From Sepiola atlantica (lineage: Eukaryota > Mollusca > Cephalopoda > Sepiida > Sepiolidae), in assembly GCA_963556195.1 (NCBI GenBank), contig OY744517.1, positions 79,275,214 to 79,339,213 of the forward strand: a DNA stretch of 64,000 nucleotides, written 5' to 3'. Shown here piece by piece: positions 33,700 through 45,134 of the stretch. The notes below the pieces were generated by a model. The model was not told where the DNA came from. It made no database searches and saw nothing but the letters and a program-made list of their open reading frames with translations. The first letter of the stretch is position 1. Every line of letters begins with the position of its first letter. The position numbers and the translations under genes were made by a program.

Positions 33700-34221
33700 T
33701 CTATCTTATATAAATAGAGATTTTGTATGTCTGTCAGTCATAATTACACAATAAATACATTGCGGAATTTGTCTAATTTCGAAATATCAGAGATCTTAAC
33801 CACTTTTAGAAATGGAGAATATTGCATTAATAGTAAATAATAAATTCCCAACAAATAAAGTGAATGCCATGACCTGAAATCGAAACCAAAACCTTGAGAT
33901 CTTCAGTTTGACGTTCTAACTTCTAACTGACCTATTTTGACTTTCTTAAAAATAGAGCTTAAAACATTACCGCAACAAAATAATTATAGCTTTGGTGTGA
34001 TGTCATAGATTTGTATTTAAAAACATGAATTTAAACATAAGTGATAATTAAAAAAATAAATAAACGAATGGGTAAACATAATCAATAGCATTGGAAATTA
34101 TTTTAATAGTCCAAAACAATTTATTTCGCTTTAACTACGTATTTTATGTAGTTTTTTCACAATTATATAATTCTCCCAACCGAGCAAAAAAATGCGAACG
34201 CAGGGAGCATATATTTGCTAG
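33700..34221 (+). mobile_element. Probable non-autonomous Helitron
   Basis: Starts TCTATCTTATATAAATAGAG with the gtatgtctgtcagtc stretch common near Helitron 5' ends, and ends ggagcatatatttg-CTAG before a host T. The host base before TC is T rather than A, and the 3' hairpin is weak, so confidence is lower than for the other two families. No coding. Confidence 0.6.
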
Positions 34222-34411
34222 TTAAATTAAAAAAGAAATTAGCTGACATTTATTTCATCAAAAAGATGATCAGTTATAATTAATAAGTAATTCAACATTA
34301 ATAAAAAAAAAAATGTATATATCAAAAGATAAATTACAAAATTACCGTAACTTTAACAATTTCTGGCTATTTCCATTATCAATTTGATTAAACTAAGCTT
34401 TTCCATTTTTT

Positions 34412-34929
34412 TGGTCCCCCGATTTATAAAATCTCTGAAATTTTGCATGAAGTTGTAACTTAGGTCAGGTTAGAAAGTGACATTCTCCGATTTTTGAAAA
34501 AAAATCTGGTTAGACCCCCAGGGGGTCAAAAGGCCCCGAAATGGCAAAAAATGACATTCATTCAATTTCTCTGAAACTTGGCCAAAATGTGGAGGCAATT
34601 GTTTCATAATAGAAAATAAGTATCGCTGACCTTGGAAAAAATCTGGTTCGCGCCTCCAGGGGGTCAAAAGCCCCCAAAATGGCAAAAAATGACCATTTTC
34701 TCCCATAACGTTTGATCCATCTATTCAATTTTTCTAAAACTTAGCCAAAATGTAGAGGCAATTGTTCTGGATATAAAATGAGCATCCTTGACCTCAGAAA
34801 AATTCTGGTTTGTGCCCCCAGGGGGTCAAAGGGGTAGGTCAAAAATGCCCCAAATTGCCCAAATTTATTGCATTTTACACTCGCCACATCGAGTCACATA
34901 CAGAGGGGGACCACGCACGCGCGGCTTGT
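34412..34929 (-). mobile_element. X-element, reverse copy
   Basis: Reverse homologue of 10591-11198. It runs from ggtcccccgatttataaaa (half of the terminal hairpin) to gggggaccacgcacgcgcgg and cttgt. Two internal units are visible, with one internal deletion near 34556. Confidence 0.75.
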
Positions 34930-34967
34930 CTATTATGTAGTACACTAAACGGATTTTATTACATTAA

Positions 34968-35490
34968 CTAGCACGCCCTGTGGAAATTCCAGTGCTTTCT
35001 ACATCAATCTGTATAATTTAATGTCAAAAATGATATTCCTTTTGAAATAATAAATGTATATTAGGGTCAATACTATTAAGAAGAAATGACTCTTCTTTTG
35101 CAAAAATAATCGTCATTGTCAGCTTAATATTTTTTAAATAAGTGAAACAAATACGTCTCTTCTTTCTTTATTTATTTAAAATTGCATCAATTTCATTCTT
35201 TTTAAAACAATAAATATTTTCTGTCTTCTTACAGTAAAACTAATTGTCAACTAAATATTGTTCAAATCAATTAAACGAATGTCACTTTTTTTTAAAAATG
35301 TATTTATTTAAAATTGTACTGTTTTAGTCGACGAGTCCACAGAATTTGATTTCGGAACAATTCATTTTAAAATGGTTACCGTCAGAGTTGTTTACTTGAG
35401 CGCCATCAGATTACTCACCATCTTTGCTGATCGGTTGATCTCTTTATTTTAGATGTGTGTGTGAAAGGTGATAATGTACATATAGACATA
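34968..35490 (-). mobile_element. Helitron family 2, degraded copy
   Basis: Begins at CTAG (34968-34971) with host T on the minus strand and shares ordered blocks with 38305-38741: the tggaaattcca box, ggaacaattcatttcaaaat-like sequence and tgtgaaaggtgataa. The TC end is diverged, so the right border is approximate. Confidence 0.6.
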
Positions 35491-35787
35491 CTGTGTAATT
35501 TACACATGTCCATCTAATTGCCATCATTTACAAACTATTCCTTTTCATCTAAATTTACCATTATTTGAATTTAAATAACATAACTGCTGGTAATCAGTCA
35601 TTGCTGTCTTTTATACATCAATTTGCTTTAACTTGCTTTTGTTATTGTTATTGCTAATCATGTCAGCGTTTTGAAACCTTTTTCAAACAGTTTTCACGAA
35701 TGCAAAAGAACGAAAGACACCAGAGTAGTTAGCAAATAGAAATTAAAATTTTAAAATTTATGAACCCCATTCATTTCTTTTTACAGA

Positions 35788-35832
35788 ATATTGCTATCTT
35801 GGAAGAGAAAGATCCCCGGGTGGGTTATGTGG
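35788..35832 (+). CDS. Candidate 45-bp exon
   Basis: A strong acceptor-like tract (ttcatttctttttacag) precedes AATATTGCTATCTTGG..., open as NIAILEEKDPRVGYV, followed by a GTGAAT donor-like site. Coding status is uncertain. No homologue is recognised, and short open stretches with good splice signals also occur by chance. Confidence 0.2.
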
Positions 35833-36011
35833 TGAATGTTATTCATTTCTTTTCAGTGATAGCCTACATTCATAAATCTAAATGCGACCATTCTATTTAT
35901 GTATATATTTGAATGCATTTCTTTATTTCTGAAAAGATAGCCATTAATTTATGTATGCAACCATCCAATGCTAAACATTAACATACTTCTATGAAAGTTC
36001 TTATTCAAGTT

Positions 36012-36355
36012 TTTCTCGGCCTTTTGGCTAGGAGCGAAGTGTAGTATCTGTTCCGATGGATACTACTACACCCTATAGACTGGTATCGTCTTGGCCTTCG
36101 GGGCTTGATTTACGCCAGTCTATGGGTCTGTCCTGTGCAGTTCTAGGAGGTCCACCCTCCCAGGCTTTGCCTCCCCTCTTTGGGGAGGAGTAAGTTAATT
36201 GCTTACTGCCTGAGGCGCCCCTACCGGGGGATGCCGACGGAGCTGCCCAGGCATTTTTTGTAGGCCAGAGTGCTCAAATTCTCGGGCGCTGCCTTTTCAA
36301 ATCCCACTTTCCGACCTTGTGTCACATCTTACCGCTGTAGGAGGTAGATAAATAA
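36012..36355 (+). repeat. Full-length U2 snRNA-headed SINE
   Basis: Positions 36012-36052 match the U2 snRNA 5' end (tttctcggccttttggcta, then aagtgtagtatctgttc), including the branch-site recognition GUAGUA. Then follow a hairpin partner (gatactactacac), a ttgatttacgcc block, the central domain (gcccctaccgggggatgccg) and the tail gaccttgtgtcacatctta with gaggtagataaataa. Imperfect 15-bp target duplications (cttattcaagttttt, 36000-36014; cttatccaagttttt, 36356-36370) support a retrotransposed unit. U2 is normally Pol II transcribed, so how this head is expressed is open. Confidence 0.92.
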
Positions 36356-36370
36356 CTTATCCAAGTTTTT

Positions 36371-37504
36371 CTTCAATATATGTTTCAATAGCAAAAATGT
36401 AGGATTTGTGTCATTTTTTTATTTGGAAAGATTTCATTAACAAAATCAATCTTTTTTCTTTCCTCATACTAAATATTGTATAAAACTATTTTGATGGCAG
36501 GTGTGATGAATGTATTTGGCCACCTTCCAGTAACTTACAAAATAAAAGAGCCAGATAAAAAAAAGTAAAAAAAATAGTATATAAAAAAACAAGGCCATTA
36601 CAATGATAAAGATTTGTCCAGTTAGAAAGTTCAATGAAAACTCTAAAAAAATCTAATGAAAATATTAAATTAAATCCATTAGTTAGTAATAGTAGTATTT
36701 ATCTAAATTTATTTCATTTATTAAAGCGTCAAAGCGGATAGTCAATGTTTGTTTGACCTAATTTTTTTAAGCAACAGCTTAACCGGTCTATTCAATTGTC
36801 AAGGTCAAAGTTAAAGGCAAACTTAAGGGGGAAATTAATTGGGACTGACCAACAGTCTGTTATAGAGATGGGATGGCCATATTTCAAAAGAAATGATATA
36901 TAACGAATTTGTAAAACCAATTTTTAAATTCTATATTTCCTTTACTTAATTTTGTTAGATATTACTTCAGATTTTGATATTTAAGGTGCTGCGAGTATCC
37001 TGGTCTCCGGGGTGGGCAACCCTGGGCAACAGGCAACGTTTCATACAGTTAGATCCAAAGAGTTGCATTCAGTCAAATTGCTTTCAGTCAAATTGCTTCT
37101 TATGCACTCAAGCGAGGTCTTCCTCAGCATACTATGCTCCTTAATCCCTGGGATTTCCAGACATGTTATAGAGTTGATTCAAGAGGTGACATGCTGTACA
37201 TGGCTAAACTAACTTAGCAGTGATATACTTTAAAGGTAAATGTATACATAATTTGCCAGCTGCAGTACGTTATTAAGTATGGTTGATGTGTGATTACCGT
37301 TGGGGTCAGTTTGGGCCTCATGGGAGGTAAATTGCTGATTAGATGACTTCATTGTAGGAAATAGAGAAAGATGTGAATTTAGATTTCAGTTGCAATCTGA
37401 ATTTTAGTGAAGAAATATGTAATGTATGATCTTGATAGATAGGAACACTTAGAAGCAAGTCCAAGTTAAGGAAAAATGGATATTCATTAGTTAAGTATAA
37501 AATA
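36371..37504. other. Unassigned sequence
   Basis: A short gtgggcaaccctgggcaaca block at 37011-37030 and a small tandem (cagtcaaattgctt twice, 37070-37095) are visible. No gene is recognised. Confidence 0.45.
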
Positions 37505-37760
37505 AATGGATTGACAGTAGTCAAGGGCAACCTGAGGGCTCCCTTTTCATTGGCTACTACACCAAGATGTAAGGGAGGGTGTCACTCTTATCTCTGAATG
37601 GCTCTATTTACCATTGGTCCTCAACTTATAATGCTGAGTGTTTAGCAATAGGACATCAAGTATTATTTTTTGGAGTTTTTAGCAGGACTTGATCGAGGAT
37701 TGAACCACGGTCTCCTGGCCTATGATTCAATACTCTAACCATTATGCCAAATAAATGAAA
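37505..37760 (-). repeat. tRNA-derived SINE
   Basis: On the minus strand the head has an A box tggcataatggttagag and a B box gtggttcaatcctcg, correctly spaced for a tRNA. A downstream noncoding body runs to about 37505. The tail differs from the gaccttgtg-type tails, so this is a separate SINE family. Confidence 0.75.
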
Positions 37761-38194
37761 TATATTTTAAGTTAGAGTCGTCACCGTCCTTCATGAATGT
37801 ACACCTAAAGAAAAGGATCAATAACATCACCTTGCACCCATAAAAAGAGAACAAAAACATAGTACCCATCAAGACTGTATAATTTGACAATTTCAACTTT
37901 GAAGAATACTATCTAATTAATATATTTATTCGATATTTATGATTTAAGCAGGCATATAAGCTAAGACAATTCCTTTTCCTCCATCGAAATAGAGTCTTTG
38001 TTTCAGAGATTTTTAGTTAATTTTCAGACGTGCGTAGCTAATGGCCCCAAAAAAGCTGTTATACACCAGCTTTCTATTCAAATTAGTACCATCAGAATTT
38101 GTTTTTAATTACATTTTATGATCTAATTGAAGGAAGAGGTACAATGTTTATAGGAAAGAATATTTTTCTAGTCAATAGGTGTATCATTAGGTTT

Positions 38195-38304
38195 AAAGAT
38201 GAGAAAAATATCTGTCCCAGGACGGGTAAAATTAATTCCCTAAACAGAACAGTTTTGCACCACTTTTATGTCCCCATACAAAGATTAAAATCAATATCTA
38301 ATGA
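38195..38304 (-). mobile_element. Helitron family 1 fragment, split by a second Helitron
   Basis: Matches the CTAG-side part of 8260-8828 (gtcccaggacgggtaaaatt, then ttttgcaccacttttatgtc). The CTAG itself is lost. Homology resumes after the inserted family-2 element at 38742 (tactaaact against ctactaaacc), so the fragment was interrupted by that insertion. Confidence 0.75.
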
Positions 38305-38741
38305 CTAGTGGGACCCCATGGAAATTCCACAGTTGCTTTCTTCATGTACCTGTATAAAAAATAAATTCATATGGATCAGTTCAATTTTTAATTTTTTTAA
38401 ATTTAAAAATTTTTTTTTTTTTACTTCATTCTGTTGTTGGCATTGGCTTTCCTAGATTACAGAAGGGATTTGGTGAAGGTTGCCAACACCCATAAATGAA
38501 AGTGCTGCTATGATACCGATTTGATTGGAACTTCACGTACCCAGGTGATCAATTTTGGAACAATTCATTTCAAAATAGGTAAAGTCAGAATTTTTACATT
38601 AATGATACCAGTACATTTTCAATTACTTTTTTGGCACTGCCTTTCATTTTTGGCAATCGGAAGATCTCATTAAAATAAATGGGTGTGAAAGATGATAACG
38701 TACGTACGAACAGCAAATACCTTAGCGTATTATTATATAGA
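38305..38741 (-). mobile_element. Non-autonomous Helitron, family 2
   Basis: A 437-bp element. On the minus strand it runs from TCTATATAATAATACGC, after host A, to a ggaatttcc-containing hairpin region and CTAG before host T. It sits exactly between an A and a T of the family-1 Helitron. Noncoding. Confidence 0.85.
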
Positions 38742-38789
38742 TACTAAACTAAGACTCCTAAAGCATATTAATCCAAGTAATATTCAACA

Positions 38790-39479
38790 AACCCGATTGG
38801 TAAAGGGAATCTTTTAAATAAATTATTTTAATTATTTATTTGTGTATAATTCATTTTCTCTTTTATAAAATTAACTTTTTTTTTTATTCAGAGTATGAGT
38901 TTTCTTAAAGTTAATCTAAACATCAAAAAAGGAGAGATCTTGCTCTACTTAGAATACAGCCATAGACTTGCTCGTTCTGGATTCAGTTTAAAATCACTTA
39001 ATGAATTAAAACAACAAAGATTATAATTACTTGCAATTTGATACTTGAAAGAAACTAAAAATGCCATACAACAAAAAAAACACAGGCATTCAATAAGTGA
39101 TTCTCTCCCTCCCACCATCACCACTACATGTATATACACAAAGTAAACTGGTTGGGTTATATGTATAAGGTTACATTTTTACAGTCTAATATTATGAATA
39201 AAAAACATAATAAATGAGGTTCAAGAAAACCAAATGCAGTGTATTGTTTTATGGAGGTAGATTAATTATAAGGCTACTTCCTACAAAGTCTGTATAAATT
39301 TGATCACAGTCATATAGTAGATCAAAATAATGTTATCAGGTTGTAAAATACTTTGGTGTGTCCTCAGTGATAACAGTACATTTGGAGTTTATCATGGAAG
39401 TGATAACAGTTCATTTGTATTATTCAAACTACTGTTTTCCTCTTCATTGTTATTTTGCGTTTCGTGTTTTGACCAATTT
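38790..39479. other. Unassigned sequence
   Basis: No recognised gene or repeat. Confidence 0.5.
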
Positions 39480-39705
39480 AACCTCCTTTTTTCAGGTGCA
39501 TCTTTTTGAACTTGGGAATCTTTGTCAAATTCAGAAACTTATATGGAATTTCAAACTGAACCCTTTATTTAATCCAGGGTTGGTTGGGTTAGATTGTTCA
39601 ATCTGTTAATTATATTATTCTTAGTAAGGATTGAACCTTCAACCTCCCAAGAAGACTATCACTACAACTGATTGTTAACTAATGCCTTTATCCGTTGCGT
39701 CATAT
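39480..39705 (-). repeat. tRNA-headed SINE (family R)
   Basis: On the minus strand the head reads gacgcaacggataaaggc (A-box-like, Arg-type layout), an extended variable region and B box aaggttcaatcct. The family-R body follows: ggattaaataaagggttcag, then ttcccaagttcaaaaagatg. The 3' end is truncated before the tail. Confidence 0.8.
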
Positions 39706-39837
39706 GGGTCCATGTGAATGTTAAAATAGCAATCAAGATAAGAATAGTATCCAAATAATAAAAAACTATCAATCCTCATCTAAAAAATTCCGAAACATAA
39801 GTTCAGTTGTAATTTTGTTTTATGGCATCTAAACCCT

Positions 39838-39965
39838 TTTTGGGGTTCCCCATTTACTTGCCTCTCTACAAAGTTATATACAAGGTCAGTTTTTAAAATG
39901 GAGAAAATTCAGCTCCCCAAAATGAGGCACTCTTAATTGGGACAAAAAGGTCATTTAATGCCGAA
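39838..39965 (-). repeat. SINE 3' portion (short-body type)
   Basis: Minus strand: gagtgcctcattttggggag, an A-run, then gaccttgtatataactttgt and agagaggcaagtaaatgg. Same type as 1186-1288, with a 5' boundary not visible. Confidence 0.55.
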
Positions 39966-41075
39966 TCAAATTATTTGGATATAGTTTCTTATGTTAAGTT
40001 ATGTTGTACATTCGTTTTACTTGAACAATTTATTGATACCAGTTTGTGTTAGTTCAAGTGTATTCAGATGTTTAAATGTATAAACGCACTGCTTTCAGGA
40101 AGGACATTATGCTATTTTAGGTTTTTGAAACAGTTCCTTCATGTTGGTTGCACTATAAAAGATTTCTCTTATAGGGGGTCATGTCAGTGCATTCAAAGTT
40201 GCAATGTTCTATAAAATTAAGTTTTTAGGTATTTCAAATGGGGAATCAATGATATTTTTTGTTGAATATTACCACTAGAAACTTGGATTCATCTGCAACT
40301 AGGATCTTATAGCCTTCAAGTTTCAGGTGAGTCGTTGCGTATTTTTCTCTTATGACAAAAATGGACACAGTTTTTGTTTTAGAGAACCTGAATCCATTTA
40401 CTGTTGTCTATTGGCTGATTGTCTTTGGGCTGATTGTCTTTGGACATTGGTGCAGTTTTCACTCAATTGAGTGAACATATTTTGATCTGTAGTAACATCA
40501 CAAAGTAATTTATGTATAGAGATGTGTTAATTCCAGATGGCAATTCCTTGGTTATCTTGTCTATTTTTTATATGAAACAGTTACAGAAAATATACTGCCC
40601 TGCTGGATACCTTCCTCCTGACTTTTCACCTCTGAAAATGTGGAGTCAATGCAAACCCTGAATTCTCTTTTAGATAAGAAGTCGGCGATAAAATGCGACA
40701 ATCAACCCTTTTGACCTCGGTCACTTAAGTCCTTCAGCATTCCATATTTCCATGTCATAAACTTTTTCCAGATTAAAAAATATTGATGCAAAAATGTTCA
40801 TTCGTAATGAATGCTTCCCTAATATTTGTTTTGAGATTAAAGTGGTCTATTGTGCCTCTTTTACTACAAAATACACATTGTAGATTGGAAATAAGGTTGT
40901 TGGAATCCAAATACCAAATCAACCTGTTCTTCACTATTATTTCCATTGTCTTACTTACAGCTGGTTAAAGAGGTTGGTTTGTAGTTTTGTGGATCCAAGT
41001 TGTCTTTTCCTGGTTTGGGAATTGGTATCACTAGTTTTCTCCATGTCTGGGAACTTTCCTTCTGTCCATATTTTG

Positions 41076-41078
<3 letters not shown>

Positions 41079-41106
<28 letters not shown>
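41079..41106. repeat. (AT)n microsatellite inside LINE-A RT
   Basis: AT run interrupting the RT domain just upstream of the IPKPGKD motif on the minus strand. Confidence 0.95.
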
Positions 41107-41110
<4 letters not shown>

Positions 41111-41884
41111 ATTTTAGTCGTTCTTCTGATAATTTCTTTTACGAATTAATAATGGATTTTATCCGGTCCTACAACAGTATTAAGACATCTTTTTATAGTC
41201 TTCCAATTCATGCAGGGTCAAGAGCTACTGCACTTTTCTAGATTTAAAAAAAAAATTTGAAATTTAGTTTATATTGTTCTGTATTTTCTTTAATGGTTTT
41301 AAATTCTTGTTTACTTTATTGACGAGATTTTTTGGAAAATGTTTCAGCTAGAAGATCTATTATAAATTTTTTTTTTTTTAAATCAATTATTTAGTGGTCG
41401 TTTGAGTGGTGTTTTATTAGTGTTTTCCTATGATTTTTCTGATTATTTTTTAAATTTCCTTTGGTTTAAATGAGGAATTTAATTTGCTAATATGCTTTTG
41501 CTAGCAATTGTTTGTTTTTTTGCTTTTATTTCTTTTTGTACCTTTGTTCAGTTTAGTTTGTATTCTATCAGATTGGAAGTTTGTTTTTTTTTGTTTTAAA
41601 TATTTAACGCTTCTCTTCAGTCTAATTGCTTCTTGGCATTTGTTATTAAACCAAGATCCGTTTTACCTTTGTTGGTATTGCTTCCTTAGAGGACAGAGTC
41701 TTTTGCTATGGAATTCAGCATTTCTGTGAAAGGATCTATTGGATTATTATTTGACTTTTCATGTATTTGTTTTTAACATTTCCTCCACTTAGCTGTATTT
41801 CACTTTGATTGTTTTGTTTTTGTGCCATTTGGTTCTATATTATTGGATTATTATTTGACTCTTTATGCATTTTTTATTTTTTTA

Positions 41885-42360
41885 AGGGAATTCCAAAGGC
41901 GAGAAGTATGAGGAAAAAAGCTATTAGAGTAGAAAGCTATTAGAGTAGAAAGCCTTTCGGCATCTGGGGACCTCTACAGTGAAGGGGTGTGATTTTGCTG
42001 ATTGTAGAGTCGGTTGGAGGTATTTACGTCGAGGGGGCGCAAGTGCAGCAAATTTGTCAGAGCACATTCCATTAAAGTACTTGTAAAACAATCACAGGGA
42101 TGCAACATTGCGGCGATGGAACAAAGGCTGAAACTTGGTAGATAGTGTGGGACCTATTAGATTAGAGGCTCTTCTATGGAGCCTGTCTAAGAAGAAGAGG
42201 TTAGTAGTTGGTGCATCTGCCCAGATGTGACAACACTACTCTATGTATGGGTGAATGGCGGCTTTGTAGAGATATAGGATACTGGCAGGTGTGAGAAGTT
42301 TTTTAGCATGGTAGAGAGTCCCCCACCTTCCTTGACAATGTCTTCTACGTATTTAATGTG
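41885..42360 (-). mobile_element. LINE-B 3' fragment inserted into LINE-A
   Basis: The minus strand encodes GRWGTLYHAKKLLTPASILY, LYKAAIHPYIE, a stop, then CCHIWADAPTTNLFFLDRLH and VEVPRCRKAFYSNSFLPHTS. This is the C-terminal part of a Jockey/RTE-type RT of the same family as 7290-7553. A 17-bp duplication (agctattagagtagaaa) lies near its end. LINE-A endonuclease sequence stops at 42365 and LINE-A linker resumes below about 41880. Confidence 0.85.
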
Positions 42361-42430
42361 CTTATATTGAGTAAGAATAGATTGTTCTCAGTGATTTTTC
42401 CAAGGTTTTATTCTTTTTGTTTGTATCTTT

Positions 42431-42650
42431 GCACCCTCACAAGGCTATTCAAATATTTGCACCCCCACAAGGTTATTCAAATATTTGCACCCCCACAAGG
42501 TTATTCAAATATTTGCACCCCCACAAGGCTATTCAAATTTTTGCACCCTCACAAGGCTATTCAAATATTTGCACCCCCACAAGGTTATTCAAATATTTGC
42601 ACCCCCACAAGGCTATTCAAATATTTGCACCCCCACAAGACTATTAAAAT
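42431..42650 (-). repeat. 28-bp minisatellite grown from LINE-A endonuclease
   Basis: Eight units with gcacc starts every 28 bp (42431, 42459 ... 42627). On the minus strand the unit (tagtcttgtgggggtgc core) continues directly from the FILLVDFN codons and covers the position of the expected DFNS...LWGC segment. Because 28 is not a multiple of 3, all three frames read a 28-residue periodic peptide. The open frames here are therefore artefacts. Confidence 0.9.
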
Positions 42651-43850
42651 CCACTAGTAGAATGAAAGGTCTCTTAAGTTCATTATCATTAATATTGTTG
42701 CTTGGTGGAAAGTATATTGAACCCACATTAATTGCTCTATGCAGTGTGACCGTTACAACAATCGCTTGGATATTTATCTCTGTATTTATTTTGCTCTGAG
42801 GTATATCATTTCTGATTAGTATTTAAAGCCCTGTGGAAACGCTGTATTCAGCATCATGGACATAATTGAATAGTTGATGGTTCTTAATATTGATATTGTC
42901 ATCATGTTTGAGGAAAGTTTCATGGAGGCAGGCAATTGTATGGCAATCTCGTTCTAGTATTATAAGAAATCCATTAATTTCTTTAGTCTATGACAGTTCC
43001 ACTGGATTACTTTTTTTTTTTTTTTTTTTACCAATTTTTTTTTTTTTAATGTTTTTTGTTCAGTATCCATTCTTTACTTTTCATTTTACATCTTAAATTT
43101 TGTTTTTGTTCGTATGGTTTTGCTTGGAGTTTAATTTTTCATTAACATGTTTTAAGTCCATTACTTCCACTCCCTCAAATTTGTTCTGTGTCAGACTTTA
43201 TTTTATTTATTTATTTTTTTTTTTTTTGCATACTGCTTATTCTTTTTCTTAAGTTTGGTTATATTTAGTTGGGGGATTTTTTCCCCTGGGTCTTTATTGA
43301 ATTGCGTTTGATTTAAACCTACTTTTACTGTGGTTTCAACAAGTTCTATGGATTGTTTTTGTTTGATGTTATATTTTGGGGCTGTGTATCTTGAACAGAG
43401 GGAACAGGTTGAGTCTGGGGTATAACGATCTCCATTTTCTTTGTTACTTTCGCCCCCCCCCCATTTCCGCCTTTTCTAAATCTGCTCTTATACTTTTTAT
43501 AAAGGTTTACTAATCTCCAGGTTCAAGCTGTAACAATTTTTGTATTAGATGTTTATATTCATTACTTATGTCAGTATTTGATACCAAAGATACCAATTAA
43601 GAGTATGATTTCCCTCTGCTTCAGGTTTCGACTATCTTTCATCTATTTCTCTCAAATTCTTGCTTATACTGGATGGTCACTGACGCAATTGGCACATTTA
43701 TGGATTTTCTGGAATTCTTTTGTCATGGGGTCGGGATCGTTCTCTTCAAACTTTGCACGTTTACTTTTTCTATTTCAATTGTGATGTCCAAATTTCTGCA
43801 ATTTGTAGTATCGAAGTGGATTAGAGATAGAATGGTCTACCCTTTCCATC

Positions 43851-44263
43851 ACGTAGCTTATTCTTAACTTAGATGGAATTATTAGCACATCGAAATTTAT
43901 TCTACAGGTGTTTGGTTCTATTGTTTAGGCATTTCGTATCATATGTATTGAGGTTATTTGGATAGTTTCTTTATTTTTTGGTGTGTAAAATCTTCATTTT
44001 CAGTACAAACTCTGCATGTTTTATATTTCCATTTCAATTAGAATGTTGCCATTTGAAAGTTAAAATTGTTTTTTGTTTTGTTGAGATTTTAGGTTTGATA
44101 CCTTTTTCAATAATAAAAAAATATAATTTTGTTAGTGGGGTTTCATCCTGAGATTTCCTAAACAACGAATCTTGGGAATATGGCGATTTCACTTTCAGAG
44201 TTTATTTTCGAATGAAATCCTTTAGGGGTTTTATTTTTAATAAGTCATATGTAAGTTTATTGT
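43851..44263. other. Unassigned, possible LINE-A 5' part
   Basis: Lies upstream of the ORF1 remnant on the minus strand. No motif can be recognised. Confidence 0.4.
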
Positions 44264-44605
44264 CTTTCTAGGCCTTTTGGCCAGGAGCAAAGTGTAGTAT
44301 CTGTTCCGATAGATACTGCACCCCATAGACTGGTATTGTCTTGGCCTTTGGGGCTTGATTTACGCCGGTCTATGGGTCTGTCCTGTGCAGTTCTAGGAGG
44401 TCCACCCTCCCAGGCTTTGCCTCCTTTCTTTGGGGAGGAGTAAGTTTATAGCTTACTGCCTGAGGTGCCCCTACCGGGGAATGCCGACAGGTCTGCCCAG
44501 GCAATTTTTGTAGGCCAGAGTGCTCACCTTCTCGGGCGCTTGCTTTTCAAATCCCACTTTCCCGACCTTGTGTCACATCTTACCTTGTGGGAGGAAGATA
44601 AATAA
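44264..44605 (+). repeat. U2 snRNA-headed SINE
   Basis: The head (tctttctaggccttttggcc, then aaagtgtagtatctgttc) matches the U2 5' end. The hairpin is gtgtagtatc (44292-44301) with gatactgcac (44312-44321). The body and tail follow the 36012-36355 copy closely, ending ttgtgggaggaagataaata. No clear target duplication was found. Confidence 0.9.
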
Positions 44606-45134
44606 ATTCTCTACCTACCACAAAGTCCAACATATATAGGGAATTTGCCAAATGGAAAAAGCCCATTCACCCTGGCCGAGACGGGGGGACGAATACATTT
44701 ACGAGTATATTCGATTTTTGAGAGTCGAATTGGAGCTTTTGTTATTTACAATCCTTTGGTAGACAACGCTGACTATTAGTAGAGTGGTCGTTATCATTTC
44801 TCTTGGTGTGATTGACCCTTAATCACCACCTTCTAGTAAATAAAGGATAAAAAGGCTGTGTTCGCTGTAATAGCAGTCTATCAAATATGATCGGGTTACG
44901 TGTTCTGGTGGTCGGGTTTGATGTGACCAGTCTATTGATGTGATCAGGTCCCTCCAACATCTAATCTAGTTCAGATAAAGGTCAAAGTGGAGTGTTGCAG
45001 TTTCATGACTTAATTCACTCAGGTTGTGGAATGTACAAGCATCAGGATCCTGTCTTCAGATGTCACGGATCGCCACCCATGATAAAGAGGTGATCTAATT
45101 GGAGGATTTTTACTCCTTGTAGAGCGAAACCACT
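44606..45134. other. Unassigned sequence
   Basis: Moderate GC and noncoding; possibly repeat-derived, but no family is recognised. Confidence 0.4.

Larger units (their letters stand above)
40200..43850 (-). pseudogene. Jockey/I-like LINE (LINE-A), decayed and interrupted
   Basis: Domains on the minus strand in order: ORF1 zinc-knuckle remnant (KIHKCANCVSDHPV, about 43800-43600); endonuclease start (VIQWNCHRL, near 43010); endonuclease with INVGSIYFPP and FILLVDFN (about 42800-42660) and DTNKK-KTLEKSL (42430-42365); linker NPIDPFTEMLNSIAKDSV (41755-41690); RT with VIPIPKPGKD (near 41020), QCVFCSKRGTIDHFNLKTNI and an EKVYDMEIWN block (about 40750). The YxDD box is lost (LYINYFVM near 40500). 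Frameshifts are many. It is interrupted by a minisatellite and by LINE-B. Confidence 0.88.

Noticed and set aside
42358..42799. Three overlapping periodic frames (76-104 codons)
   Set aside because: Created by a 28-bp minisatellite on the antisense strand of a LINE.
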